64,000 nt of DNA. Origin: Bacillota bacterium. Lineage in GTDB: Bacteria; Bacillota; Clostridia; Lachnospirales; Lachnospiraceae. Position 1 is the first letter of the stretch. Every line of letters starts with the position of its first letter. The DNA lies in NCBI GenBank assembly GCA_023439505.1, contig JAEXNR010000029.1, positions 70,469-134,468 of the forward strand. Direction: 5' to 3'. The notes beneath the pieces were generated by a model, which was given only the letters and a program-made list of their open reading frames with translations, did not search any database and was not told where the DNA came from. Shown here in pieces: positions 35,407 to 44,105 of the stretch. Position numbers and translations under genes: made by a program.

Positions 35407-36327
35407 TTACATATAGTTCACCCATTTTTTCTGAGCCTTCATTTGAATCACGGTAATCACCATGATAATAGCCAAAAGTAAGACAACAATTGCTGAGCCA
35501 TATCCCTTATTACTATATTTAAATGAGTTATTATAGAATAAGTAAACCAGTGATACCGCACTGTTATATGCCGGGTTCGCAACATCAATCATCATATAAA
35601 TCACATCAAACACCTGCATTGCAGTAATAACACTGGTAACTGCAACAAAAAACAGTGTCGGTGATACCAGTGGCAGTGTTATTTTGAAGAATTGTCTGAC
35701 GGGAGAGGCCCCGTCAATATCACTCGCCTCGTAAAAATCTCTTGGTATTTCCTGTAAGCCTGCCAGTAAAATAACCATACTGTAACCAATGGTACTCCAT
35801 ATGCCTATAATGGCAATGGAAGTCAGGGCAAGATTCGGGCTTTCAGTCCATTTTATTTTGTTCACTCCCAGGTTTGCTAAGATATGATTAATAAATCCGA
35901 AATTATAATTATATAACCACCTCCATACCATGGTGACTGCGGCGGGAGCCGCTACCATCGGTACAAAGTAAATGGTCCGATAAATTCCCCTCCCCTTTAA
36001 CTTCCTGTTTAATACAACTGCAATCAGCAAAGAAATCGCCATCGTTGCCGGCACCACCAGACAAGTATAGACCAGCGTATTGCGAACGGCATACCAGGTC
36101 TGTGCATCCGAAAACATTCTCTTATAATTATCCAGGCCGATGAATATATTGCCTTTTCCAAATGCTCCGCTCTTGAAAAAGCTCATATATATTGTCTGAA
36201 AAATGGGTATGATATTTAATATAAATAATCCGATGATCGTTGGAGCGACCATAATATAGGCCCATTTCCATTCGTTTAATACATTTCTGGGAATTCTTCT
36301 TTTTCCGGTGATATTGTTATCTGCCAA
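35407..36327 (-). CDS. carbohydrate ABC permease, MsmF/MalF type
   Basis: This 306-residue permease has six membrane segments and the EAA loop as FYEASDIDGASPVRQFFKITLP near residue 210 (quoted as YEASDIDGASPVRQFFKI). It pairs with the following permease in the importer. The start is TTG 36327, with AGGAGGT seven bases upstream; the first ATG would cut away conserved N-terminal residues. A strong stem-loop lies between it and the upstream binding-protein gene. No ATPase gene is present in the locus, so a shared MsmK/UgpC-type ATPase must be encoded elsewhere. Confidence 0.92.
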   Translation of the reverse strand: MADNNITGKRRIPRNVLNEWKWAYIMVAPTIIGLFILNIIPIFQTIYMSFFKSGAFGKGNIFIGLDNYKRMFSDAQTWYAVRNTLVYTCLVVPATMAISLLIAVVLNRKLKGRGIYRTIYFVPMVAAPAAVTMVWRWLYNYNFGFINHILANLGVNKIKWTESPNLALTSIAIIGIWSTIGYSMVILLAGLQEIPRDFYEASDIDGASPVRQFFKITLPLVSPTLFFVAVTSVITAMQVFDVIYMMIDVANPAYNSAVSLVYLFYNNSFKYSNKGYGSAIVVLLLAIIMVITVIQMKAQKKWVNYM

Positions 36328-36397
36328 CTTATCTACCTCCTAAGGGATCTCACTGCATGTTAAATCACAAGAAACTACTGTGTTTTTACCGGAATAC

Positions 36398-36441
36398 AGG
36401 ACTGCTGCAAAAAGATGAAACATGCTTTTTGCAACAGTCCT
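36398..36441 (-). other. intercistronic stem-loop, binding protein / permeases
   Basis: AGGACTGCTGCAAAAAG (36398-36414) and CTTTTTGCAACAGTCCT (36425-36441) make a 17-base-pair stem with a ten-base loop; the one mismatch becomes a G-U pair in the minus-strand transcript. No T run follows in the direction of transcription, so it most likely stabilises the binding-protein mRNA and lowers permease expression, as known for sugar importer operons. Confidence 0.7.
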
Positions 36442-36467
36442 ATCTACTCCTATTGCTTATCTGATTT

Positions 36468-37802
36468 TTATTGCTCCTGAGCAATTGCGTCGTTCATCAT
36501 ACTTGCAACATTCTTACAGGCTGCTTCGACATCTCCGCCATTGGTGTAAACATCTGTTAAAAGTTCATAAGCTTTGTCTTCCCATACACTGGACTGATTG
36601 GTGTACGGTCTGATCTGTGCATAGCTCACCATGTCAAGATATGACTTAACATTAAACTGGCTGTATGCACTGGTCCATGCATCTGCTGTTCCGTTAAATG
36701 CTGAGATAGCAACACCAAGCTCCGCCTGTTTCTTTTGTCCTGCTTCATTGCTCAAATATTCGATCCACTTCCAGGATTCATCCGGGTGTTTCGTATTTGC
36801 TGCGATACAGTTGCCAAGACCATTAAAGATAGATGCTCTTCCGCCATTATTTGCCTTGGGAAGTACTGCGACATCACAGTTATTAACGATGAAGTCATTT
36901 GCTGCAAAGCCTGACAGATTCCAGGAACCGAAGAATGCCATAGCTACCAAACCATTCTGGAAGGCTTCTGCTCTTTCTGCATCGTTGGTGATAGCAGGGG
37001 AAATTCCCTCTCTTACAAAGTCAAAGTAATATTTCATAGCATCAATTGTCTTGGGATCATCATATCCTGACTTCTTATCCGCTGTAACGATGGTTCCTCC
37101 ATTCTGGTATACAAAGTTATAAAAACCTTCCTGACTGTGAAGAGCGGCAAGGAAGCCGTACTGGGTGCCATCACTCTTGGTCAGCTTCTTCGCAGCTGCC
37201 TTTAAGTCATCCCAGGTCCAGGTATCATTGGGATAAGCCACCCCAGCTTCGTCAAACATGGTCTTATTGTACCATAATCCGATGGTATCATAATCTTTTG
37301 GTATCGCATATTGCTTTCCGTTCAGATTATAGATCTGATCAAGTCCCTGAGGATAATTCGCCAGATCGATATCCTCTGACTTATTAATGTAATCTGTTAA
37401 ATCCAAAAGCTGGTCATTGGATTCATAATAATATACGTTATTTGTATGCATCCAGAACGTATCCGGCAGGGATCCCCCTGTGGCAGCTGCTTCCAGCGCA
37501 GTCCAGTAATCTGACCAGCCATTCACCTGTATGTCAACATGAATACCGGTTTCTGCTTCAAATGAATCAGCGAGCTGCGAAAGCAGTGTTGCCTGATTTG
37601 TATCCCATACTCCATATGAAATTGTTACTTTCTCTTTTGCATCAGAAGCGGCCTCTGTTGCAGCGGGTGCTTGCGTTGCCTTCGGTGCTTCGGTGACTGC
37701 TGCGTTACTGTCAGACTCGTTGGAATCGCTTTTCTTACCACATCCTGCCATGAGTGACATAACCATGAGTACACTCAATAAAATACATAAGACTTTTTTC
37801 AT
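36468..37802 (-). CDS. sugar-binding lipoprotein of ABC importer (MsmE type)
   Basis: This 444-residue protein captures sugar outside the membrane and hands it to the permease pair. A lipoprotein signal is clear: MKKVLCILLSVLMVMSLMAGC (lipobox LMAG-C, cysteine 21), followed by a low-complexity linker rich in Ala, Pro, Thr and acidic residues (about 24-56) and an SBP_bac_1-type fold with typical GVWDTNQATLLSQLADSFEAE... and WTWDDLKAAAKKLT elements. Given the two GH36 enzymes and AraC regulator, an alpha-galactoside such as raffinose, melibiose or stachyose is the likely ligand. ATG 37802 follows GAGGAGG. It is first in the operon, with a promoter about 140 bases upstream. Confidence 0.92.
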   Translation of the reverse strand: MKKVLCILLSVLMVMSLMAGCGKKSDSNESDSNAAVTEAPKATQAPAATEAASDAKEKVTISYGVWDTNQATLLSQLADSFEAETGIHVDIQVNGWSDYWTALEAAATGGSLPDTFWMHTNNVYYYESNDQLLDLTDYINKSEDIDLANYPQGLDQIYNLNGKQYAIPKDYDTIGLWYNKTMFDEAGVAYPNDTWTWDDLKAAAKKLTKSDGTQYGFLAALHSQEGFYNFVYQNGGTIVTADKKSGYDDPKTIDAMKYYFDFVREGISPAITNDAERAEAFQNGLVAMAFFGSWNLSGFAANDFIVNNCDVAVLPKANNGGRASIFNGLGNCIAANTKHPDESWKWIEYLSNEAGQKKQAELGVAISAFNGTADAWTSAYSQFNVKSYLDMVSYAQIRPYTNQSSVWEDKAYELLTDVYTNGGDVEAACKNVASMMNDAIAQEQ

Positions 37803-37938
37803 TAACTTAATTCCTCCTCTTGTTTTTTTGTTCTTATTGGAACTAAGTAGATATTAACATTAAATGAAGGCGTTATAAATGGAATATTGTTATATTAATA
37901 TGTGATAATGTGAACTACGATTTTTTATTTGTGTATAA

Positions 37939-37966
37939 ATTATAAATATCACCTGTTTTGCATCAA
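37939..37966 (-). promoter_or_regulatory. promoter of alpha-galactoside importer operon
   Basis: Minus-strand TTGATG (37961-37966) and TATAAT (37939-37944) with a 16-base spacer. The AT-rich leader to the binding-protein gene is about 130 bases. No clear CcpA cre site is seen in or near it. Confidence 0.55.
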
Positions 37967-37982
37967 TAAATTATGCATTTAA

Positions 37983-38028
37983 AACAATAAAAGCCCTGTA
38001 AACATTCGTTTACAGGGCTTTTATTGTT
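37983..38028. terminator. strong terminator after osmoprotectant operon
   Basis: Two perfect 21-base arms (37983-38003 and 38008-38028) with a four-base ATTC loop; the core is GCCCTGTAAAC/GTTTACAGGGC flanked by A and T runs, so it can work in both directions. It lies 32 bases after the stop of the osmoprotectant permease gene. Confidence 0.9.
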
Positions 38029-38060
38029 CAGATTACAGGTGGAACGCAGATCAATAGCAA

Positions 38061-39671
38061 TTATTTCACTTCCAACATCCCATTGTCCTCCAGAAAATCT
38101 CTGGCAACAGTTTCAGGGTCCATTTGAAGTTCATCTACCTTATAGTTTAATTCCATCATTACTTCATCCGTCAGCATATCACCAAGTTCCTCAATAATAG
38201 GTGCAATTTCAGGGTACTTCTCTATCATTTCACCTCTGATCAATGGAATCGCATAGTAAGGGGGAAAGAAACTTTTATCATCTTTTAAGGAAGCCAAATC
38301 AAATTTCTTCAAGAGTCCGTCTGTTGAAAAAGCATCGATCACATCCGTCTCCTTCTTCATAAGTGCTGTATATCTTGGAGATCCGTCCAGTCCTTTTGTA
38401 TTCTTGAATTGAAAACGATACATCCGGGTGATACCGGGCAACCCATCTTCACGATTTAAAAACTCTAATGTTGTTCCGGCTCTCAGTTCCGATCCCACCC
38501 TGGCAAGATCACTGATTGTCTTAAGATTATATTTTTGAGCCGTCTCTCTGGTAACCGCCAGAACATAAGTATTGTTAAATCCCATCTGTTTTAATACTTC
38601 GATGTTAAATTGATTCTTAAAGTCTGATTTTACCGTCTGGTAAACTTCTTCCATGTCAGAAATCGGAGGATAATTTAACGTATCGCCATAAGCTGTTCCA
38701 CTGTAGTCAAAATACAAATCAATGTCTTCTGATTTCAAAGCTGAGAAGCAAACCTGTGTCCCGCCAAGATTCACTTTACGCTCTACAATAATATCTGTTC
38801 TGTCCTCTATCAGATCAGAGAACATATGAACCAGGATATGCTGCTCCGTAAAGTCTTTACCGGCAATTTTCAGGATATTCTGTCCCTTGTTCAGACTGGA
38901 ACCCAGAGATCCCGCAAGCATTATCAATATAGTTACAAAAGAAATTCCAAGAATAAATTTACTGCGCTTGTTCTCCTTCTTCATTGTTTCCTTCGCTTTA
39001 CCGGTCTTCTGGAGACTGATGGGCGTGACCAGCCTCTCAATTAATCCCACCAGATAGTCTACAAGCAAAGCCAGGAGGCAGGCAGGTATGGCACCTGCCA
39101 GTATCTGATAATTATTTACTGTGCGTATTCCGGAGAATACCAGAAATCCCAAACCGCCGGCACCGATAAAGGCTGCGATGGTCATCAGTCCGACTGCGGT
39201 AACGGCAGATATTCTCACACCTGCCATAATAACAGGCAAAGCAAGTGGGATCTGTATCTTCATTAATATCTGAAATTTTGTGAGACCAATTCCGCGTGCC
39301 GACTCTATTGTCATCGGACTGATATTTTGAATTCCGGTATGGGTATTTTTAATGATCGGAAGAAGGGAATAAATGATTACCATGACAACCGCCGGAAGTG
39401 TTCCAATCCCCAATAAAGGAATGGAAAAGCCCAATAACGCCATACTTGGAATTGCCTGAACTACATTTGCAAATCCTAAAATTGGTTTATTCAGTTTTTT
39501 GATGTAGCTGATCAAAATCCCAAGAGGAACACCGATCAGTATTGCAAGTCCTACAGAAATTACGGTCAGTCTGATATGCTCTAATAACAGAGACAGAATC
39601 TGATCCCTTCTATCCAGTATATACGCAACAAAATTCGTAACTTCCAAATAAATAGTTTGAAATAACTTCAT
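38061..39671 (-). CDS. osmoprotectant ABC permease fused to its binding domain
   Basis: This 536-residue protein combines an OpuC/ProW-type permease (six membrane segments, about residues 20-215; EAA-like IESARGIGLTKFQILMKIQ) with, after one more membrane segment near 240-260, an extracellular OpuBC/ProX-type binding domain (IAGKDFTEQHILVHMFSDL, LYFDYSGTAYGD, about 270-535). Fusions of this kind (OpuF, BusB) import glycine betaine, carnitine, choline or related compatible solutes during osmotic stress. The substrate is not fixed by sequence. ATG 39671 follows GGGAGG. It follows the ATPase gene by 36 bases and ends at a strong terminator. Confidence 0.92.
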   Translation of the reverse strand: MKLFQTIYLEVTNFVAYILDRRDQILSLLLEHIRLTVISVGLAILIGVPLGILISYIKKLNKPILGFANVVQAIPSMALLGFSIPLLGIGTLPAVVMVIIYSLLPIIKNTHTGIQNISPMTIESARGIGLTKFQILMKIQIPLALPVIMAGVRISAVTAVGLMTIAAFIGAGGLGFLVFSGIRTVNNYQILAGAIPACLLALLVDYLVGLIERLVTPISLQKTGKAKETMKKENKRSKFILGISFVTILIMLAGSLGSSLNKGQNILKIAGKDFTEQHILVHMFSDLIEDRTDIIVERKVNLGGTQVCFSALKSEDIDLYFDYSGTAYGDTLNYPPISDMEEVYQTVKSDFKNQFNIEVLKQMGFNNTYVLAVTRETAQKYNLKTISDLARVGSELRAGTTLEFLNREDGLPGITRMYRFQFKNTKGLDGSPRYTALMKKETDVIDAFSTDGLLKKFDLASLKDDKSFFPPYYAIPLIRGEMIEKYPEIAPIIEELGDMLTDEVMMELNYKVDELQMDPETVARDFLEDNGMLEVK

Positions 39672-39707
39672 ATAACATATCCTCCCAATGGTATCTCCTT
39701 CCTCAAG

Positions 39708-40841
39708 TTACAGTTCCTCCGTTTCTGTATCAAGAAACTGCTGACTTAAGGTCGTTACCAAGCTGCTTTTTGTGATTAACCCTTTTAATTTTCTGTTTTC
39801 ATCCAGAACCGGAATCGCTGACAGCTGCTCTTCATTGACAATTCGTAAAATATCGATGATCGTATCCTCCTCCGATACACCAATCGGCGTTGTATTCATA
39901 ATTTCCTGCCCTGCAATGCTGCGATCCTGTTGTGTCCGGATCTGTTCTGCCTTGATGGTTCCCAGCAGCTTCCCTGTCTTCTCTTCCACTACCATCAAGC
40001 TGTCTACCTTCGCTGTCCGCATCTTTTCCACACATCTGAGTAAAGTGGTATTAGGATAACATGTAACCGGGGTTTGAATCATAATATCTTTTGCTTTAAT
40101 AAATTCCGGTGAGGTCCATATTCTGTTCTTTCCCACAAATTCTGATACAAATTCATTTTTCGGATTTTTCAGAATATGTTCCGGGGTATCATATTGAACA
40201 ATCTCTCCATCTTTCATAATGCAGATCTTATCTGATATTTTAATTGCTTCATCCATATCGTGTGTGACGAATATAATCGTCTTCTTAAACTTGGATTGCA
40301 GACTGATCAATTCCTCTTGTAAGCTGACTCTGTTCATCGGATCGAGTGCGGAGAAAGGTTCATCCATCAAAATGATCTCCGGGTTGGTTGCGAAGGCCCT
40401 GGCAACGCCTACCCTTTGCTGCTGTCCGCCGCTAAGTTCCGTTGGAAACCTCCGGATAAATTCCTGTGCATCAAGACCCACCATCTCCAATAGCTCAAAG
40501 GTTCTTTTCGTTGTCTCTCCCGGATCCCTTTTCTCCGCTTTTGGAATGATTTCTATATTTTCCTTAATCGTCAAGTGAGGAAATAATCCGGTCTGCTGAA
40601 TAACATATCCCATATTTCTACGGAGTTTAATCATGTCCTTCTTCTCGATGTCCTCCCCCTCAATATATATTCTGCCAGATGTAGGTCTTATCAGCCGGTT
40701 AATCATTTTTAATGTGGTGGTTTTTCCGCAACCGCTTTCACCGATAAAAGTCACAAGCTGCCCTCTTTCAATTTCAAAAGATAAATTGTTCAATACGGTT
40801 TTATCTTTATACGTCTTCGTTATATTCTCAAATCGAATCAT
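39708..40841 (-). CDS. osmoprotectant ABC ATPase with tandem CBS domains
   Basis: This 377-residue ATPase powers the fused permease. Walker A is GESGCGKTT (about residues 35-43), signature LSGGQQQR, Walker B ILMDEPFSALD, switch FVTHDMDEAI. The C-terminal 130 residues are two CBS motifs (IMIQTPVTCYPN..., EIMNTTPIGVSEEDTIID...; from about residue 245). In OpuC-type transporters of Firmicutes these CBS domains bind cyclic di-AMP and turn transport down. Together with the RCK_C regulator upstream this suggests control by the same messenger at two levels. Start ATG 40841 has AAGGGG upstream; the transcript starts about 35 bases before it. Confidence 0.93.
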   Translation of the reverse strand: MIRFENITKTYKDKTVLNNLSFEIERGQLVTFIGESGCGKTTTLKMINRLIRPTSGRIYIEGEDIEKKDMIKLRRNMGYVIQQTGLFPHLTIKENIEIIPKAEKRDPGETTKRTFELLEMVGLDAQEFIRRFPTELSGGQQQRVGVARAFATNPEIILMDEPFSALDPMNRVSLQEELISLQSKFKKTIIFVTHDMDEAIKISDKICIMKDGEIVQYDTPEHILKNPKNEFVSEFVGKNRIWTSPEFIKAKDIMIQTPVTCYPNTTLLRCVEKMRTAKVDSLMVVEEKTGKLLGTIKAEQIRTQQDRSIAGQEIMNTTPIGVSEEDTIIDILRIVNEEQLSAIPVLDENRKLKGLITKSSLVTTLSQQFLDTETEEL

Positions 40842-40861
40842 ATTTTCCCCTTATTCTACTA

Positions 40862-40914
40862 ATTTGACAAAGTGACAACTTTAATTATACATACAAGTTG
40901 TCACTTTGTCAAAT
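40862..40914 (-). promoter_or_regulatory. consensus promoter inside a 20-base inverted repeat (BusR-like operator)
   Basis: ATTTGACAAAGTGACAACTT (40862-40881) and its exact complement (40895-40914) flank 13 bases. On the minus strand TTGACA (40907-40912) and TATAAT (40884-40889) with a 17-base spacer form a consensus sigma-A promoter; one arm covers the -35 and spacer, the other the start site. Each arm holds TGACA twice, eight bases apart. A dimer-of-dimers repressor bound to both arms would shut the promoter fully. Confidence 0.85.
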
Positions 40915-41062
40915 AACCCATCCTATGAACAAATAAAAATAACCCACCTTTATTTCAAGTTCCCTGGAATACCGCGTCGTTTCCGCAATATCAGATGGAA
41001 GCTTTTAAAAAAAGTGAGTTAATTATTCATGACAGGGAAAGCAGCTGCCGATTTAGCTTGTT

Positions 41063-41689
41063 TTAAGGATAAAGATACTTCTTTACTCTTTCATCGCAAT
41101 TTTCATCGCCGATAAAATAAAGGATGTCCTTTGATAAAAACAATGCGTAGGGACCGGGTGACAGAATTAAATCCTGTTCTCTTCGTATTGCTATAATGGT
41201 AGCCATGGTATTATGCCAAAAATTTGATTCTGAAATCGTCTTGTTTAAAAAGGGGGTTCCCTCTGTGATCTCTACTTCATAAGGTGTAAATGGATTGCTG
41301 GACCGAAATCGATCTGTTCTCTCAATCAGTTTGTTTAAACTGCTGTTAAAAAACTCCAGTTCCCTTGATTGTCGTTCCATACTCTCCTGAATATCTTGTT
41401 TTAACTTGTTCACTGTTTGAATATCCTGATAGTGTCTTATAAATTCATGTGCTTTTTCATAGGATTTTATGGTCACACCGCTTCCGATCTCAGATTCAAC
41501 AATTCCCAAATCTGTTAAGATACAGATTGCCCTTCTGGCAGTTTCCGGTGAGACACCGTACTGGCTTGCAATAGATGATCTCGCATAAATTTTATCCCCG
41601 ATTTGATATTGTTTGTTTGCAATCTTGGATGCGATGTCAGCTGCAATCTGCTGATATCTGGGCTTAACAATCTTCATTTCTTCAGCCAT
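41063..41689 (-). CDS. busR: GntR-family regulator with RCK_C domain, BusR-like
   Basis: This 208-residue regulator has a GntR-type winged helix (about residues 10-78: IASKIANKQYQIGDKIYARSS with SIASQYGVSPETARRAI), a long helical stretch likely to form a coiled coil (about 80-130), and a C-terminal RCK_C/TrkA_C domain (about 138-205: TPFLNKTISESNFWHNTMAT..., IRREQDLILSPGPYALFL). This is exactly the plan of BusR, the c-di-AMP-dependent repressor of the betaine importer BusAB in lactococci and streptococci. It lies directly upstream of the osmoprotectant ABC genes in the same direction. I infer that it binds the inverted repeat at 40862-40914. Own promoter at 41742-41770. Symbol given by analogy. 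Confidence 0.85.
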   Translation of the reverse strand: MAEEMKIVKPRYQQIAADIASKIANKQYQIGDKIYARSSIASQYGVSPETARRAICILTDLGIVESEIGSGVTIKSYEKAHEFIRHYQDIQTVNKLKQDIQESMERQSRELEFFNSSLNKLIERTDRFRSSNPFTPYEVEITEGTPFLNKTISESNFWHNTMATIIAIRREQDLILSPGPYALFLSKDILYFIGDENCDERVKKYLYP

Positions 41690-41741
41690 AATTTCCCTCG
41701 TTTTCTAATTCTGCTCTTCAACATGATATGAATACTATCTT

Positions 41742-41770
41742 ATAATATTTTTGTTTCCCTTTCATGTCAA
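41742..41770 (-). promoter_or_regulatory. promoter of BusR-like regulator gene
   Basis: Minus-strand TTGACA (41765-41770) and TATTAT (41742-41747) with a 17-base spacer; about 50 bases of leader before ATG 41689. The inverted repeat seen at 40862-40914 is not present here, so autoregulation by the same site is not supported. Confidence 0.65.
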
Positions 41771-41846
41771 TCAATTTTTAATTCCGGCTGTCCGGTATCT
41801 CCATGTCATACCTGTCTTTCGACCACCCGCAAACAGTTCATTCCTT

Positions 41847-42959
41847 TTATTCCTGTTCCAGGCTGTATTTCATCTGTTTTACCAGATAATCCATAACAGC
41901 TTCCGACCATCCGATAGATCTTGCACGTATGATCCCGTCTTTGTCTACCACATAGGCCATAGGTAAGGTACTTGCATGGAATGCCCATTTTACGGACTTC
42001 TGATCATCCGTATAGCTATCCATGGACAGCCCGTGCTCCCTGATATAATTCTTTGCTTCTCTTAGGGAGGAACTGATTTCTATCATATAAAACGCCATCT
42101 CCTTCAGAGAATCCTCCTTCATGATTTCCTCCCAATAAGATAATGCATTTTTTGATACGGGGCAGTCTGTTCCCCATATCACCAGACAATAGTTCCTGCC
42201 CTTTAATGTCTCCGAAGAAATCCGGTTTCCCTCCTGGTCCTGGAAGGTAAACAAGGGTACCTGCTCACTGACTGCAGGTGGTGTCCCTGCTGTCATCATT
42301 ACATCCTTTTGAAAGGCTGCCTCTCTCTCGTGATTAACATAAATGCCTGTAACAATCACTGCTAACATAATCAGATAATAAAGGAAACTTCCTCTCCTGC
42401 CTGTTGTCTCCTTTCGTAAATCCGTATGTTTTCTTAAGATTTGAACAGGATCCATCAGGGCTGCGCGAAGGGCCGGAAGGATTCCGGATAGTCCGGTGAA
42501 GATAAATAATCCTGTGCCACAGCCAAGGAACAATTGCAGATTGATCCTTGCCTTCAGATTAATTCTATGAAAGGGCAGAAAACCGGCCATCAGGATGCCG
42601 ATGATTACGCCGAGAGCAGCGGGAATAATGATCAGACGAAGCGTATCCATCAGAATAAGGCGTATCACATCTTTCGTGCAGGCGCCAAATGCTTTATGCA
42701 GCCCGATCTCATCCCGCATACGATAAACATGGGTCAACTGGAGTCCCATAATACCAATCGCTGTAACGAGCATGGATAGCAGTGTAAAGGCATTCAACAG
42801 ATATAGATACTCCAGGGAATCAACGGCAGCCGTATTTGTCTTCAGCTGATGCAGATACCCCATATTAATTGATAGGGCTAACGTAATCACAGTAAAGGCA
42901 ACGATCAATTCGGTAAATGAAAACATATCCAGACTTATGTTCTTGCGAACTCTGTTCAT
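41847..42959 (-). CDS. FtsX-type permease fused to a thioredoxin-fold domain
   Basis: This 370-residue protein joins two parts not normally found together. Residues 1-175 are a short FtsX/MacB-type permease with segments at about 13-33, 50-72, 104-128 and 141-163, the coupling-type stretch EIGLHKAFGACTKDVIRLIL, and the FtsX ending LPALRAALMDPVQILR. A fifth segment (191-209) then leads to a redoxin/TlpA-like domain (about 232-365) that should be outside the cell: VPLFTFQDQEGN, LVIWGTDCPVSKNAL, and the cis-proline stretch STLPMAYVVDKDGIIR. The CxxC pair is reduced to one cysteine (Cys266), so it is peroxiredoxin- or SCO-like, not a classic disulphide reductase. ATG 42959 follows GGGAGG. Last gene of the PadR operon, three bases behind the other permease. 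Confidence 0.85.
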   Translation of the reverse strand: MNRVRKNISLDMFSFTELIVAFTVITLALSINMGYLHQLKTNTAAVDSLEYLYLLNAFTLLSMLVTAIGIMGLQLTHVYRMRDEIGLHKAFGACTKDVIRLILMDTLRLIIIPAALGVIIGILMAGFLPFHRINLKARINLQLFLGCGTGLFIFTGLSGILPALRAALMDPVQILRKHTDLRKETTGRRGSFLYYLIMLAVIVTGIYVNHEREAAFQKDVMMTAGTPPAVSEQVPLFTFQDQEGNRISSETLKGRNYCLVIWGTDCPVSKNALSYWEEIMKEDSLKEMAFYMIEISSSLREAKNYIREHGLSMDSYTDDQKSVKWAFHASTLPMAYVVDKDGIIRARSIGWSEAVMDYLVKQMKYSLEQE

Positions 42960-42962
42960 GGG

Positions 42963-44105
42963 TTATTCCTCCCTTAATGCCGCCATGGGATCAAGTCCCG
43001 CAGCTTTTACGGCAGGTAATATGGAAGTTATCCAGCCGGTGATAAAGGCCAGCACAATACCTGCAAATACGGTAGTCAGATTAAAGCTTAGAATGAACTG
43101 GTTAAAGTAACGATTTACCACAGTATTCACAGTGGCTGCAATTGCCACTCCAAGGAGTCCACCACTCATGGTGCATACCAGAATTTCCTTTGTGATAAGA
43201 ATGCCGATATCGCGGGTATTCGCCCCGAGTGCCATGCGCAGACCTATTTCCCGCTCACGGTCCATAATGGATGCCGTGGCGATATGGATGATATTAAAAG
43301 CCGCAATTAGTAATACCAGCATGGACAGAATCAGGATAAATAAAAATACCTTTATAAAATCCCCTGTGTCATCCAACAATTCCTTCTGAGCAGGCAGTAC
43401 CTTTAATTCTGATACATCCACTGCCATGCCGGCGGCTTTCTCTGTCAGAAGTTGAACGATCTCCTTTGCAGAATACTCCTCTTTGTTAAAATCAATCTGG
43501 GTAATCAATCCGGATTGCTCGTCTGTTTTCTCAATATCCCGATAGAGTGTAGTTACCGGTACAAAGACGTCTCCTTCTTTCTCATATACACTGCCCCCAT
43601 CATTGCCTGATACTACTCCGATGATTTCATAAGAAGCACCGTTAATCTCAATAGAAGCCGCCGGTTCCTTCCCTAACAGATCGTAGAGACTGCTCCTTAA
43701 GACGCACACCTTTCGATATTCCTTCAGATCCTCCTCCGAAATATATCTTCCCTGCAGCAGCTGCATCTCATGGAGCACCAGATAATTACTTTTTGTTCCA
43801 ATTAAGGCCTGAACCGGCAGCGGTTCCCCCTGATCAGACACGGCAGCACCCCATCCCGGAGCTTTCACATCCGTGCAGAGTTTCTCCGGAAGCATGCTTT
43901 GTATCTGTCCGGCATAGTCCAGTCCCATTCCATAAGCTGCGGTATGATCCGGCGAACGAACAATTTTATAAATGTCCGACTGTGCTGCCTGATTCTGAAG
44001 CACAATCGCCGTCCACACCCTCTGACCTGCCGAGAATACGGTAATGGCACAGAATACGCCAAATGCGATCCCAATGCTTAGCAAAATTTTATAAAAGCGT
44101 TTCAT
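42963..44105 (-). CDS. MacB/FtsX-type ABC permease
   Basis: This 380-residue permease has the standard MacB form: one N-terminal membrane segment (about residues 7-28), an extracellular domain of about 215 residues, and three closely spaced segments at the C-terminal end, with REREIGLRMALGANTRDIGILI and the closing PAVKAAGLDPMAALREE (each a family marker). It would pair with the shorter permease-redoxin fusion to form a heterodimeric exporter. ATG 44105 is chosen because GAGGAGG lies six bases upstream; an in-frame ATG at 44129 lies before that site. It overlaps the end of the ATPase gene by 17 bases. Confidence 0.9.
   Translation of the reverse strand: MKRFYKILLSIGIAFGVFCAITVFSAGQRVWTAIVLQNQAAQSDIYKIVRSPDHTAAYGMGLDYAGQIQSMLPEKLCTDVKAPGWGAAVSDQGEPLPVQALIGTKSNYLVLHEMQLLQGRYISEEDLKEYRKVCVLRSSLYDLLGKEPAASIEINGASYEIIGVVSGNDGGSVYEKEGDVFVPVTTLYRDIEKTDEQSGLITQIDFNKEEYSAKEIVQLLTEKAAGMAVDVSELKVLPAQKELLDDTGDFIKVFLFILILSMLVLLIAAFNIIHIATASIMDREREIGLRMALGANTRDIGILITKEILVCTMSGGLLGVAIAATVNTVVNRYFNQFILSFNLTTVFAGIVLAFITGWITSILPAVKAAGLDPMAALREE

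Noticed and set aside
38001..38014. CcpA cre-like site TGTAAAC..GTTTACA
   Set aside because: The palindrome is the tip of a 21-base terminator stem with a four-base insert that does not fit the cre spacing.
40921..41062. Terminator after the BusR-like gene
   Set aside because: Imperfect AACTCAC/GTGGGTT pairing is over 70 bases apart with a weak stem; not convincing.
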